From Agromyces humatus (lineage in GTDB: Bacteria; Actinomycetota; Actinomycetes; Actinomycetales; Microbacteriaceae): a stretch of DNA of 64,000 nucleotides. Below, one piece after another: positions 8,302-17,474 of this stretch (positions are counted from its first letter, which is position 1; every line of letters begins with the position of its first letter). The notes beneath the pieces were generated by a model. That model saw nothing but the letters and a program-made list of their open reading frames with translations. It was not told the DNA's origin and made no database searches. Location: positions 337,174-401,173 of the forward strand of contig NZ_JAJQPD010000004.1 in assembly GCF_021228295.1 (NCBI RefSeq), in the 5' to 3' direction. The translations under genes and the position numbers were made by a program.

Positions 8302-8374
8302 CAGGGCGGACAGGACTCGAACCTGCAACCTGCGGTTTTGGAGACCGCTGCTCTACCAATTGAGCCACCGCCCT
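8302..8374 (-). tRNA. trpT: tRNA-Trp (CCA anticodon)
   Basis: The minus strand folds as a canonical tRNA: a 7-base-pair acceptor stem AGGGCGG/CCGCCCT, D-arm with TTGGTAGAGC, anticodon arm GCGGTCTCCAAAACCGC with anticodon CCA, and T-arm GCAGGTTCGAGTCCTGT. The discriminator base is G, as expected for tRNA-Trp. CCA is not encoded. It is followed 40 bases later by secE. Confidence 0.97.
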
Positions 8375-8488
8375 ATGGACGCCCGGAACTCTCCCGAACC
8401 TTCCACGAGTTGAGATTCGTACGACCCGACCCCCCAGAGCCCGTGAAAACAGGCGCAGTGAAGCTTGGCCGACTCAACAACCTCACCA

Positions 8489-8517
8489 AGTGTATGCGAC
8501 CGCGTAGGCAGAGTAAA
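8489..8517 (-). promoter_or_regulatory. Promoter for tRNA-Trp-secE-nusG
   Basis: On the minus strand TTTACT (8512-8517) and TACACT (8489-8494) are separated by exactly 17 bases. The predicted transcript starts near 8482, about 108 bases before the mature tRNA. In the rest of the 314-base gap 8375-8688 I see only the ribosome-binding site AAGGGAG of the next plus-strand gene. Confidence 0.5.
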
Positions 8518-8688
8518 ACTGAGCCGCCAAGCGGGCGGATGCCCCGGCTCGGGCAGCGGCATCCGTCCGGCAATCACGCGAACTGCATGATGACAGGCCC
8601 CGGCCGCGTGCCTACCGTCACGATCAGCACCACCGTGCGCGGCCGAACCGCGTCTCGCACCCTGACGAATGCAAGGGAGTTGTTCCAC

Positions 8689-9099
8689 ATGAGTGACACC
8701 CAGGTGACCGGTTGGGTCGGATGGGGCTGGTTCGCCGGCATCGTCCTGCTGATCGCCGGTATCTTCGATGCCATCAGGGGGTTCATCGCCCTGCTCCAAC
8801 CCGACAGCGCCTACTTCGTCGTCAACGGGAACCTGTTCCTGCTCGACGTGCAGGGATGGGGATGGTGGCACCTGATCATCGGCGTCCTGCTCATCCTCGT
8901 CGCGATCGCGCTCTTCACGGGGGCGACCTGGGCGCGCGTCATCGCGATCATCCTCGCGGCGGTGAGCGCCATCAGCCAGCTCGCGCTGTTGCCGGCGCAG
9001 CCGTGGTGGTCGCTCATCGTGATCATCCTCGACATCTTCGTGATCTACGCGCTCACGGTGCACGGCAAGGAGATGAAGGCGGCTCGCGAGGGCGACTGA
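8689..9099 (+). CDS. Four-helix membrane protein, DUF7144-like
   Basis: A 136-residue integral membrane protein with four predicted helices and many tryptophans (GWVGWGWFAGIVLL at the start, LDVQGWGWWHLIIG in the middle). The pattern resembles the actinobacterial DUF7144 family, whose function is unknown. It has no signal peptide and ends in a short charged tail (HGKEMKAAREGD). ATG 8689 follows AAGGGAGTTGTTCCAC, a clear ribosome-binding site. It is a monocistronic gene between the tRNA promoter and dgt. Confidence 0.75.
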   Translation: MSDTQVTGWVGWGWFAGIVLLIAGIFDAIRGFIALLQPDSAYFVVNGNLFLLDVQGWGWWHLIIGVLLILVAIALFTGATWARVIAIILAAVSAISQLALLPAQPWWSLIVIILDIFVIYALTVHGKEMKAAREGD

Positions 9100-9145
9100 C
9101 GTCGGGGCCCCGGTCGACTCGGCGGCATGCGCCTAGATTGGGCGT

Positions 9146-10663
9146 ATGTCGATCGAGCGTGCGTCACGCCGGGTTCCCGAGCCGCGCAGCAGCGCCGAGG
9201 TCACGGGCGAGCACTCGCAGTTCCGGCTCGACCTCGAGCGCATCAGGTTCTCGCCGTACTTCTCGCGGTTGTCGGCCGTCACGCAGGTGATCGCGCAGCC
9301 GGGCGCGGGTCCGTTGATCCACAATCGGTTGACGCACTCGATCAAGGTGACCGCGGTCTCGCGCGCGATCGCCGTGAAACTGACGGATGCCGCGTCACCG
9401 ACCCGCGCGTTCGCACTGGCCCACGGCTGCGATGCGGTCGTGGTGCAGGCCGCGGCGAGCGCCCACGACCTCGGGCACCCGCCGTTCGGTCACCTCGGCG
9501 AGCGCGTGCTCGACCGCCTCGCCCGTGAGACGCTCGGCCTCGGTGACGGGTTCGAGGGCAACGCGCAGAGCTACCGCATCCTGACGGCGCTCGACGTGAG
9601 CGAGGCCGCGCCGCGCGGCCTCAACCTCACGGCGGCCGTGCGCACGGCGGTCGCGAAGTACCCGTGGACGCGGTACGTCGACGGCGACGCGCTCGGCGAC
9701 GGCCCGGTGCCGCGCGGCATGCGCCGCACGGCCGAGGGCGTCGAGGCGCTGAAGTACTCGGCGTACGGCATCGACGCCCACGACCTCGAGCAGGCTCGGT
9801 CGGGACATCCGCCGCTGCAGCAGTCCCTCGAGTGCTCGATCATGGACATCGCCGACGACATCGCGTACTCGATCCACGACGTCGACGACTTCTACCGGGC
9901 CGGGGTGCTCAGCCAGGGCGCGGTCGCACGCGAGTTCCGGGGGTGGATGGACGACGGCGGCGGCCTTCGCGACCTCGACGACGAGGCGCTCGCGGTGCGG
10001 ACGGCGCCGCCCGGAAGCGCGCTCGAGGGGCTGCGCCGCAAGCTGCGCCGCGGTGACCCGTGGATCGCCGACGACGACGCGTTCGCCGACGCCGTGCACG
10101 GGGTCGCCGACGACCTCGTCGACGGCCTGCTCGCGTCGCCGTTCGACGGTTCGATCGCGTCGGAGCGGGCGCTGTCGTCGTTCACGAACCGGTGGATCAG
10201 TCACCTGCAGTCGTCGGTCGTGCCGGCGCCGCCCGACGTGGTGCGCACCGGGCTCGTGACCCTCGACGTGCGCGCCTGGCACGAGGTCGAGATCCTGAAG
10301 TTCGTGCACCGCCACTTCATCCTCGACCGGGCCGACATCGTCATGTACCAGCGCGGCCTCAGCCGCGTGCTGGCCCGAGCCGTCAAGGGACTGAGCGCCT
10401 GGGCCACCGACGAGCACGACCGCGACCGGGTGCCGCAGCGCCTCAAAGAGCTCGTCGAGATCGCGACCGACGGCTACGCAGGGCTTCGCGAGTCGCGGCC
10501 CGAGGGCGTGCCCGTCCCCGACGCGACCGACGTTCGTCGGCTCGGGGTCGGTCGCGGCGTCATCGACTACGTGGCGTCGCTCTCGGACGACCAGGCGCTC
10601 GCGGTGTCGGAGGCGCTCGACGGGCGCCCCGACCGGCTCTGGGACATCGGCCGCAACCTCTGA
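9146..10663 (+). CDS. dgt: Deoxyguanosinetriphosphate triphosphohydrolase-like protein (dNTPase)
   Basis: A 505-residue HD-domain enzyme that cleaves dNTPs to deoxynucleoside and triphosphate, helping to set nucleotide pools. Metal-binding motifs are present: HNRLTHSIKV (His about residue 67) and AHDLGHPPFGHLGE (the HD pair about 112-113, plus downstream histidine), then MDIADDIAYSIHDVDDF (about 236). TAGATT (9134-9139) is six bases before ATG 9146, a leaderless start. In many actinobacteria dgt precedes dnaG, but here it is followed by a broken fic gene. Confidence 0.93.
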   Translation: MSIERASRRVPEPRSSAEVTGEHSQFRLDLERIRFSPYFSRLSAVTQVIAQPGAGPLIHNRLTHSIKVTAVSRAIAVKLTDAASPTRAFALAHGCDAVVVQAAASAHDLGHPPFGHLGERVLDRLARETLGLGDGFEGNAQSYRILTALDVSEAAPRGLNLTAAVRTAVAKYPWTRYVDGDALGDGPVPRGMRRTAEGVEALKYSAYGIDAHDLEQARSGHPPLQQSLECSIMDIADDIAYSIHDVDDFYRAGVLSQGAVAREFRGWMDDGGGLRDLDDEALAVRTAPPGSALEGLRRKLRRGDPWIADDDAFADAVHGVADDLVDGLLASPFDGSIASERALSSFTNRWISHLQSSVVPAPPDVVRTGLVTLDVRAWHEVEILKFVHRHFILDRADIVMYQRGLSRVLARAVKGLSAWATDEHDRDRVPQRLKELVEIATDGYAGLRESRPEGVPVPDATDVRRLGVGRGVIDYVASLSDDQALAVSEALDGRPDRLWDIGRNL

Positions 10664-10670
10664 GCGGTAC

Positions 10671-11658
10671 TCACGTCGCGTTGCCGCGGCGGCCGGCGCG
10701 CTCGACGAACTGGTCGAGTGCTGCGAGCACCTCGTCGGCTCGCCAGACCTGCCCGAGCCGGTACTCGGCCTTCTGGTTGAAGATGCCGAGTTCCGCGAGT
10801 CTCCGGAGGTGCGGATAGACGTTCGGTGCGGCGATGCCGAGCGCGTCGGCCGCGGTGGCCGCGGTGAACACCGGCTGCCGTGCCGCGTACGCGAGCACCT
10901 GCTCGAGCTGGGAACCGGCGCGCGACTTGGCTTTCTCGCGCCAACCGGCGGTGATCTCGCGGAGCTGCCCGATGAGGATCTTCGCATTGCGGATGGCGTC
11001 ATCCGAGGCGACGGACATCTGTTCGATGATGGGTTCGACGTCGCCGCCACGAAAGGCCGTGAGCGCTTCGTGGTAGGCGTTCACGTCGGTGAGGAGCCCG
11101 GCGGACGGGAACGGTCACAGAGCGGGTGATGTCCTTGCCGCGGAGCATCGACTGCACGAGTGCGCGTCCGGTGCGCCCATTGCCGTCGGTGAAGGGGTGG
11201 ATGGTCTCGAACTGGGCGTGGACGATGGCCACCTGCGCGAGCACGGGGAGGTCATCTCGACGAGCGAACGCCATGACGTCGTCCATCAGGCCGGGCACTC
11301 GCTCGTGTTGCGGCGCGACGAAGGTGGCACCGACAGGGCTGCGGGCGCTCCTGCCGATCCACACTGGCTGGGTGCGCCAGTCCCCTGGTGTGTGGTTCGT
11401 GCCGTCCATGAGCACCCGGTGCATCTCGCGGACGGAGTCGGGGGTGAGCTCGTCGGCGAGTGTGAGCGCGGACTGCATCGCCCGGGTGTTCCCCACGATC
11501 TCGGTGGCGTTCCGTTTGCTGGTGTCGCCGATCTCGGCGGTGAGGATGGCACGGGCGCTGGCGGTGAGATGTTCGATCTGGGAGGACGCGGCCGCCTCTG
11601 AGCGGAGCAGTAGCGGGACGTAGCCGACATGGCTCAGATTATGATGATCTTCAATATC
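10671..11658 (-). pseudogene. fic/DOC-family AMPylase-like gene, frameshifted and N-truncated
   Basis: The reading frame from 11658 encodes LLLRSEAAASSQIEHLTAS, the Fic N-terminal region, then the intact catalytic motif HPFTDGNGRTGR (about 11170-11210). Near 11095 the frame breaks after SVTVP. The expected continuation (AGLLTDVNAYHEALTAF, then a winged-helix C-terminus ending at 10671) resumes in another frame, as if one base was gained or two lost. The open frame begins directly after a TGA (11659-11661) with no plausible start codon, and about 100 N-terminal residues usual for the family are missing. I read it as a decaying gene for a protein that would transfer AMP to a target. Confidence 0.8.
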
Positions 11659-11792
11659 TCATCATTCGATGCTGAGTGATTCTCCACTCGTGTTGGTGCT
11701 GCGGGTGCTCGCGACCCCCGTTCACCCGGCCGCCTCCGAACCTTCGCTCTCCGGTCACGCGCGTGCCGCCCGCGCTCGATTGGCTGCGAGGC

Positions 11793-14045
11793 ATGAGCCG
11801 AACATCCCTACGCCGCGCGATACCGCGCACCCTCGCGATCGCCACGGCTGTCGCCACCGCCATCGCACTCGTCCCGTCGGCCGCAGTCGCGGCCGACAAC
11901 GACCAGGGCCGGGGCTCCGGTCCGACCGTCAAGACCCATGTGCCGACGCTCGTCGCCCGCGCGACGCTCTCGGCCGACCACCTCGAGGAGGGTCCCGCCT
12001 CGGGCGCGCTCGCCTCGGCGGCCAATGGCCGTCAGGGCCCGTGGGAGGGGCAGGTCATCCCCGGCTTCTCGGCCGCCATCGACAACGGCGACGGCACGTT
12101 CTGGGCGCAGCCCGACAACGGGTTCGGCTCGAAGGGCAACTCGGCCGACTTCCTGCTGCGCAACTACCTCGTGCGGCCGGCCTGGCAGACCGCCGAGGGC
12201 GGCGACGGCTCGATCGCGATCGAGCGCTTCATCTCGTACAACGACCGCAATGACGTGCTCGACTTCGAGATCGTCAATGACGGGACATCCGATCGCCTGC
12301 TCACCGGCGCCGACTTCGACATCGAGTCGGTCGTGCGCGCGAAGGACGGCACGTTCTGGGTCGGCGAGGAGTTCGGGCCGTTCCTGCTGCACTTCGACGC
12401 CGAGGGCACCCTGCTCGAGAAGCCGTACTCGCTCACGGGCGCGAAGTCCCCGCAGAACCCGTACCTGGCATCGGGCGAGACGCCTCGCGTTCGCGCGAGC
12501 CGCGGGTTCGAGGCGCTCGCCGCATCGACGAACGGCCGCTACCTCTACCCGGTCATCGAGGGCTCGTACGCCGACGAGACCGACCTGCGCCGCCGCGAGA
12601 TCCACGAGTTCGACACGAAGGCCGGCGCCTACACCGGCCGCACCTGGGACTACGAGACCGACCAGGAGGCGAACGTCATCGGCGACGCCTTCACCGTGAA
12701 GAACGACGTGCTGCTGCTCGTCGAACGCGACGACTTCGAGGGTGACCAGTCGGTGACCAAGCGCGTCTACGAGATCGACCTGAAGCGCACCGACGCCCGC
12801 GGGTTCGTCGAGAAGACGCTCGTGCTCGACGCACTGCACATCGCCAATCCCGACGCCATCGGCACGGGCGACGGCTACGGCACCGGCGAGGTCTTCTCGC
12901 TGCCCGTGCAGTCGTTCGAGATCGTCGTGCAACTGAAGGACGGCCGCCTGCTGATCGGCAACGACAACAACTACCCCGGCAACGACGCGCGCATCCCGGG
13001 CTCGCCCGACGACACCGAGTTCGACATCATCGACCTGCGCAAGACCCGCATCGAGCCGTCCGACGTCACCCTCGTCGCCCACCGCGGCGCCAGCGGCCAC
13101 CGCCCCGAGCACACGCTCGCCGCGTACGAGACCGCGATCGTGCAGTGCGCCGACTACATCGAGCCCGACGTGGTCGCGACCAAGGACGGCGTGCTCGTCG
13201 CCCGTCACGAGAACGAGATCAGCGGCACGACGGATGTCTCGTCACGAGCCGAGTTCGCGGACCGCCGTGCGACGAAGGTCATCGACGGGGTGCGCGTCAC
13301 TGGATGGTTCACCGAGGACTTCACGTTCGCCGAGCTGAGGACCCTGCGGGCCAAGGAGCGCCTCCCGCTCACCCGGCCCGCGAACACCGCCTTCGATGGC
13401 CTCTACCAGGTGCCCACCCTCGACGAGGTCATCGATCTCGCCCGTCACTCGGTGAGCTGCGACGGCCGCCAGGTCGGCGTCTACCCCGAGACGAAGCATC
13501 CGACGTACTTCGACTCGATCGGGCTCTCGCTCGAAGAGCCGCTCGCGGCGGCGCTGCAGGCGAACGACGTCGATCGCACCGACGCACCCGTCATCCTGCA
13601 GAGCTTCGAGGTCGCCAACCTGCGCGACCTCGACGAGCTGACGAATGTGAAGATCGCGCAGCTCATCAGCCCGTCGGGCCGGCCCTACGACTTCGTCGCG
13701 GCAGGCGACCCGCGCACCTACGCCGACCTCGTGACCCCGGCAGGGCTCGCCGAGATCGCCGGGTACGCCGACGGCGTCGGCCTCGAGAAGTCGGTCATGA
13801 TCCCGCGGACCGCGGCAGGCAACCTCGGCCAGCCGACGTCGGTCATCGCCGACGCGCACGCAGCCGGGCTGACCGTGCACGGCTGGACGTTCCGCCTCGA
13901 GAACCAGTTCCTGCCGGTCGAGTTCCGTTCGAGCGCCGACCCGAGCGCCCCCGGCGACCTCGTCGGCGAGATCGGCGTGTTCCTCGCGGCCGGCATGGAC
14001 GGCTTCTTCAGCGACCAGCCCGATGTCGCGGTGACCGCGGGCTGA
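11793..14045 (+). CDS. Secreted phytase-like esterase fused to glycerophosphodiester phosphodiesterase
   Basis: A 750-residue exported protein. Residues 1-33 are a signal peptide (basic start, hydrophobic core, VAA cut site). About residues 45-420 match the esterase-like-phytase domain (beta-propeller; VIPGFSAAIDNGDGTFWA, then WVGEEFGPFLLHFD). From about 428 a GDPD domain follows, with HRGASGHRPEHT, then IEPDVVATKDGVLVARHE and YPETKHP, which keep the metal- and substrate-binding His/Glu residues. GDPDs release glycerol-3-phosphate from glycerophosphodiesters, so the protein may scavenge phosphate or degrade lipid or teichoic-acid pieces outside the cell. The ATG at 11793 begins the signal peptide. 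Confidence 0.88.
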   Translation: MSRTSLRRAIPRTLAIATAVATAIALVPSAAVAADNDQGRGSGPTVKTHVPTLVARATLSADHLEEGPASGALASAANGRQGPWEGQVIPGFSAAIDNGDGTFWAQPDNGFGSKGNSADFLLRNYLVRPAWQTAEGGDGSIAIERFISYNDRNDVLDFEIVNDGTSDRLLTGADFDIESVVRAKDGTFWVGEEFGPFLLHFDAEGTLLEKPYSLTGAKSPQNPYLASGETPRVRASRGFEALAASTNGRYLYPVIEGSYADETDLRRREIHEFDTKAGAYTGRTWDYETDQEANVIGDAFTVKNDVLLLVERDDFEGDQSVTKRVYEIDLKRTDARGFVEKTLVLDALHIANPDAIGTGDGYGTGEVFSLPVQSFEIVVQLKDGRLLIGNDNNYPGNDARIPGSPDDTEFDIIDLRKTRIEPSDVTLVAHRGASGHRPEHTLAAYETAIVQCADYIEPDVVATKDGVLVARHENEISGTTDVSSRAEFADRRATKVIDGVRVTGWFTEDFTFAELRTLRAKERLPLTRPANTAFDGLYQVPTLDEVIDLARHSVSCDGRQVGVYPETKHPTYFDSIGLSLEEPLAAALQANDVDRTDAPVILQSFEVANLRDLDELTNVKIAQLISPSGRPYDFVAAGDPRTYADLVTPAGLAEIAGYADGVGLEKSVMIPRTAAGNLGQPTSVIADAHAAGLTVHGWTFRLENQFLPVEFRSSADPSAPGDLVGEIGVFLAAGMDGFFSDQPDVAVTAG

Positions 14046-14167
14046 TCGAACCTGCACCGCCGACGGGTGGGCGGATGCGAGACATCCGCCCACCCGACGC
14101 TTCTCCAGCATCTCGAGAGACCACAGAGATAACCCCACGAGGCATCCGCTCGTTCTAGGCTGTGAGG

Positions 14168-15385
14168 GTGACCGAGCACCCGCGCCTCTCCGCCCGAATC
14201 GCCGCCATCGCCGAGTCCGCGACCCTCAAGGTCGATGCGAAGGCGAAGGCCCTGCAGGCCGAGGGCCGGCCGGTCATCTCGTACGCGGCGGGCGAGCCCG
14301 ACTTCTCGACGCCCGAGTACATCGTCGAGGCGGCGCTCGCGGCGACGCACGACCCCAAGAACTACCGCTACACGCCCGCCGCCGGCCTGCCCGACCTGCG
14401 CGAGGCGGTCGCGGCGAAGACGCTGCGCGATTCGGGCCTCGAGGTGTCGCCCGGCCAGGTCGTGGTGACGAACGGCGGCAAGCAGGCGGTGTACCAGGCC
14501 TTCCAGGTGCTGCTCGACGACGGCGACGAGGTGCTCGTGCCGACCCCGTACTGGACGACGTACCCCGAGTCCATCAAGCTCGCCGGCGGCGTGCAGGTCG
14601 ACGTGTTCGCGGGCGCCGACCAGGGCTATCTCGTCACGGTCGAGCAGCTCGAGGCCGCACGCACCGAGCGCACCAAGGTGCTGCTGTTCGTGTCGCCGTC
14701 GAACCCGACCGGTGCCGTGTACTCGGCCGAGCAGACGAAGGCCATCGGCGAGTGGGCGCTCGAGCACGGCATCTGGGTCGTCAGCGACGAGATCTACCAG
14801 AACCTCACCTACTCCGACGAGGTCGGCGGCCCGGCGCCGCGCGCGGTCTCGATTGTCGAGGCCGTGCCCGGGCTCGCGAACCAGACGATCCTCGTCAACG
14901 GCGTCGCCAAGACCTACGCCATGACCGGCTGGCGCCTCGGCTGGATGGTCGGCCCCGCCGACGTGATCAAGGGCGCCGCGAACCTGCAGTCGCACCTCTC
15001 GTCGAACGTCTCGAACATCTCGCAGCGCGCCGCGATCGCCGCGCTCAACGGCCCGCAGGACGCGGTCGAGGAGATGCGGCAGGCGTTCGACCGCCGCCGC
15101 CGCACCATCGTCGCCGAGCTCTCGAAGATCGAGGGCGTCACGGTGCCCGTACCGCAGGGAGCGTTCTACGTGTACCCCGACGTGTCGGGGCTGCTCGGCC
15201 GCGAGTGGGGCGGGGTCACGCCGGCCACGTCGCTCGAGCTCGCCGACCTCATGCTCGAGCAGGCCGACGTCGCAGCGGTGCCGGGCGAGGCGTTCGGGCC
15301 GAGCGGATACCTGCGGTTCAGCTACGCGCTGGGTGACGCCCCGCTGCTCGAGGGCGTACAGCGACTGCAGCGGCTCTTCGGCTGA
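14168..15385 (+). CDS. Pyridoxal-phosphate aminotransferase (aspartate aminotransferase type)
   Basis: A 405-residue class I/II aminotransferase. It has [18 protein letters not shown] near residue 70, SNPTGAVYS near 178, [10 protein letters not shown] near 208, and the PLP-lysine motif [16 protein letters not shown] near 245. The arginine that binds the substrate alpha-carboxylate is in LRFSYA at the C-terminus. It probably interconverts aspartate and oxaloacetate. TAGGCT (14156-14161) lies six bases before GTG 14168, which favours this start over GTG 14162. Monocistronic. Confidence 0.93.
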   Translation: MTEHPRLSARIAAIAESATLKVDAKAKALQAEGRPVISYAAGEPDFSTPEYIVEAALAATHDPKNYRYTPAAGLPDLREAVAAKTLRDSGLEVSPGQVVVTNGGKQAVYQAFQVLLDDGDEVLVPTPYWTTYPESIKLAGGVQVDVFAGADQGYLVTVEQLEAARTERTKVLLFVSPSNPTGAVYSAEQTKAIGEWALEHGIWVVSDEIYQNLTYSDEVGGPAPRAVSIVEAVPGLANQTILVNGVAKTYAMTGWRLGWMVGPADVIKGAANLQSHLSSNVSNISQRAAIAALNGPQDAVEEMRQAFDRRRRTIVAELSKIEGVTVPVPQGAFYVYPDVSGLLGREWGGVTPATSLELADLMLEQADVAAVPGEAFGPSGYLRFSYALGDAPLLEGVQRLQRLFG

Positions 15386-15451
15386 GCCGCCCCACGGGGT
15401 AGGGTCGGCATCAGCGGGCACAACGGCGTCCCCCGCGCGGAGGAGATCACG

Positions 15452-15667
15452 ATGAGCAACCACACCTATCGCGTCACCGAGATCGTCGGCACGTCGCCCG
15501 ATGGCATCGACACCGCGATCCGCAACGGCATCGCCCGAGCGTCGGCGACGATCCGCAACATGGACTGGTTCGAGGTCGTCTCGGTGCGGGGCGAGATCGA
15601 AGACGGGGCGGTCGCCCACTTCCAGGTCACCCTCAAGGTCGGCTTCAAGATCGAGGATCCCGCGTAG
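15452..15667 (+). CDS. Dodecin, flavin-storage protein
   Basis: A 71-residue dodecin. These small proteins form hollow dodecamers that sequester flavins. The family features are clear: an N-terminal strand (TYRVTEIVGTSPDGID), one helix (AIRNGIARASATIRNMDWFEV) with the flavin-stacking tryptophan, and a C-terminal strand pair ending VGFKIED. ATG 15452 follows GGAGGAG. It ends 9 bases before the convergent end of lysG. Confidence 0.95.
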   Translation: MSNHTYRVTEIVGTSPDGIDTAIRNGIARASATIRNMDWFEVVSVRGEIEDGAVAHFQVTLKVGFKIEDPA

Positions 15668-15676
15668 CGCCGAGGT

Positions 15677-16591
15677 TCAGGCGCGCAGTTCGCTGCGCGC
15701 CTCGGCGATGACCGCGCCGGCGATCGCATCGAGCAGCGGTGAGCGCAGGTTCCACTGCTGCCAGTACAGCGGCACGTCGACGGGCGACCCGCCGAGCCGA
15801 ACGAGGTCGCCGCGCTCGAGTTCACCCGCCGACTGGAACGCCGGCAGCAGCCCCCAGCCGAGCCCGAGCTTGATCGCCGTGGCGAAGTCGTTCGACGCCG
15901 GCACGTAATGTCGCGGCGGCCGATCGGCATCGACACCCCGGCCCACGAGGTACTCGCGCTGCAGGTCGTCTCGGCGATCGAAGTCGACCACGGGCGCCGT
16001 GGCGAGCGCATCGCGCCGGCGCTCATCCGCAACGCCCCACCGCTCGGCGAACCCCGGCGTCGCCACCGCCTCGTACCGCATGACGCCGAGCGGGCGCACG
16101 AGGCACCCGGCCACCGGCGTCGCCTGCGACGTGACCGCGCCCATGACGGTTCCCGATTCGAGCAGGCCGGCGGTGAAGTCCTGGTCGTCGCGATGCAGGT
16201 CGAAGACCACCGGATGACGCTGCACGACCCGCTCGAGCGCCGCAAGGAACCACGTCGCGAGCGAGTCGGCGTTCACCGCGAGCGGCACCGACACCGGCCG
16301 GGCAGTGACCCCGCCCTCCTCGGAGTCGTAATCCCCTGAGCCGAACTCGGCGAGCGCGTCATGCTCGAGCAGTGCGAGCTGCCGCGCGAGCCGCACGATC
16401 GCCGCCCCCGCCTCGGTCGGTCGGGCGGGCTTCGACCGCACGACGAGCACCCGGCCGAGCTGGTGCTCGAGCGACTTCACCCGCTGTGAGACCGCCGACG
16501 GGGTGATGTGCAACCGTCGGGCGGCCGCATCGAAGGTGCCCTCGTCGATGACGGCGGCGAGCGTGCGGGCGAGGTCGAGTGGGATCTCCAT
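15677..16591 (-). CDS. lysG: LysR-family regulator of the LysG/ArgP type
   Basis: A 304-residue LysR regulator. The N-terminal winged helix-turn-helix (FDAAARRLHITPSAVSQRVKSLEHQLG) matches the ArgP/LysG subgroup, and the C-terminal domain would bind a basic amino acid. It is divergent from a LysE-type exporter across a 72-base spacer, the classic lysG-lysE pair in which the regulator activates the exporter when intracellular lysine or arginine is high. ATG 16591 has TAGCAT eight bases upstream. Confidence 0.9.
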   Translation of the reverse strand: MEIPLDLARTLAAVIDEGTFDAAARRLHITPSAVSQRVKSLEHQLGRVLVVRSKPARPTEAGAAIVRLARQLALLEHDALAEFGSGDYDSEEGGVTARPVSVPLAVNADSLATWFLAALERVVQRHPVVFDLHRDDQDFTAGLLESGTVMGAVTSQATPVAGCLVRPLGVMRYEAVATPGFAERWGVADERRRDALATAPVVDFDRRDDLQREYLVGRGVDADRPPRHYVPASNDFATAIKLGLGWGLLPAFQSAGELERGDLVRLGGSPVDVPLYWQQWNLRSPLLDAIAGAVIAEARSELRA

Positions 16592-16663
16592 CTGAAGCAA
16601 TGCTAATGCAGAAGAAGAATCTCAAGCTGGATTGATCGGTCGATGCCTCATAGCCTCGAACCC

Positions 16664-17392
16664 GTGATCTTCTCCTCGGCGCTCGCCGGCCTCGGCGTCG
16701 GCCTCTCGCTCATCATCGCCATCGGCGCGCAGAACGTGTTCGTGCTGCGGCAGGGCATTCGTCGCGAACACGTGTTCGTCGTGGCCGCGATCTGCGCGCT
16801 CAGCGATCTCACCCTCATCCTCGTCGGGGTCTCGGGCATCGGTGCCGTGTTGAATGCGGTGCCGTGGCTCGTCGACGTGATCCGGTGGGTCGGTGCCGCC
16901 TTCCTCGTCGGGTACGGGGTGCTCGCCGCGCGGAGGGCGTTCACGCCCGGGGGTGAGGCGCTCGTCGCCGACGAGGCAGCGACGGATGCCGCGGGCGAAG
17001 GTCTCGATACGGCCGTGCGAACCTCCTCGACCGACGAGGAACGCCCCGGCCACGGGACATCCGCCACGGTGCTCGCGCCGACCCGCACTCGACCGGCCCG
17101 CTCGACGCTCACCGTCGCGGTGCTCACGTGCCTCGCGCTCACGTGGCTGAACCCGCACGTCTACCTCGACACGGTGTTCCTGCTCGGATCCGTCGCGAAC
17201 ACGCACGGCGACGGCCGTTGGGCGTTCGCCGCGGGCGCGGGCGTCGCGAGCATCGTCTGGTTCTTCAGTCTCGCCTACGGGGCGCGGCTGCTCGGCAGGG
17301 TGCTCGCGAGCCACCGTGCGTGGCGCATCCTCGACGCGCTGATCGCCGTCGTGATGGTCACCCTCGGCGTGCTGCTCGTACTTCCGCACTGA
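16664..17392 (+). CDS. lysE: LysE-family amino-acid exporter with internal repeat-derived insert
   Basis: A 242-residue inner-membrane exporter. LysE hallmarks are IIAIGAQNVFVLRQGIRREH (about residues 14-33) and TWLNPHVYLDTVFLLG (about 160-175). LysE exports lysine or arginine by proton exchange. TAGCCT (16651-16656) lies seven bases before GTG 16664, so I prefer this start to the ATG at 16643. The central cytosolic loop (residues about 105-145) is unusually long and hydrophilic. It contains a copy of the dispersed REP-like repeat (17000-17032), which suggests that the repeat inserted into the gene in frame. Confidence 0.88.
   Translation: MIFSSALAGLGVGLSLIIAIGAQNVFVLRQGIRREHVFVVAAICALSDLTLILVGVSGIGAVLNAVPWLVDVIRWVGAAFLVGYGVLAARRAFTPGGEALVADEAATDAAGEGLDTAVRTSSTDEERPGHGTSATVLAPTRTRPARSTLTVAVLTCLALTWLNPHVYLDTVFLLGSVANTHGDGRWAFAAGAGVASIVWFFSLAYGARLLGRVLASHRAWRILDALIAVVMVTLGVLLVLPH
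17000..17032. repeat. REP-like repeat copy inside lysE
   Basis: GGTCTCGATACGG ... CCTCCTCGACC is a diverged copy of the intergenic repeat. Here it is translated as part of the long loop of the LysE-like exporter. Confidence 0.6.
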
Positions 17393-17438
17393 CCCGGGTT
17401 TCCGACGCGACGTCCATCCGTGTTACCGTGACGGCATC

Positions 17439-17474
17439 GTGAGCACCAACACCTGTCGCTGCTGTCGCCGCTAG
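17439..17474 (+). CDS. Cysteine-rich leader peptide (VSTNTCRCCRR)
   Basis: An 11-codon open frame, GTG to TAG, encodes VSTNTCRCCRR. Three of its last six residues are cysteine, in a TGT-CGC-TGC-TGT run. It is too short for ordinary gene finding. Leaderless polycysteine ORFs are known in mycobacteria as cysteine-responsive attenuators of downstream operons. Stalling on the Cys codons when charged tRNA-Cys is scarce would change the folding of the RNA after it. TACCGT (17424-17429) nine bases before the GTG may be its -10 box. It precedes the oxygenase gene by 214 bases. Confidence 0.65.
   Translation: MSTNTCRCCRR

Noticed and set aside
11808..13208. A 466-codon antisense frame over the phytase/GDPD gene
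   Set aside because: Shadow frame of a clearly coding strand.
16643..16663. ATG 16643 as the lysE start
   Set aside because: The TAGCCT box overlaps this proposed N-terminus, and a conventional LysE N-terminus begins at GTG 16664.
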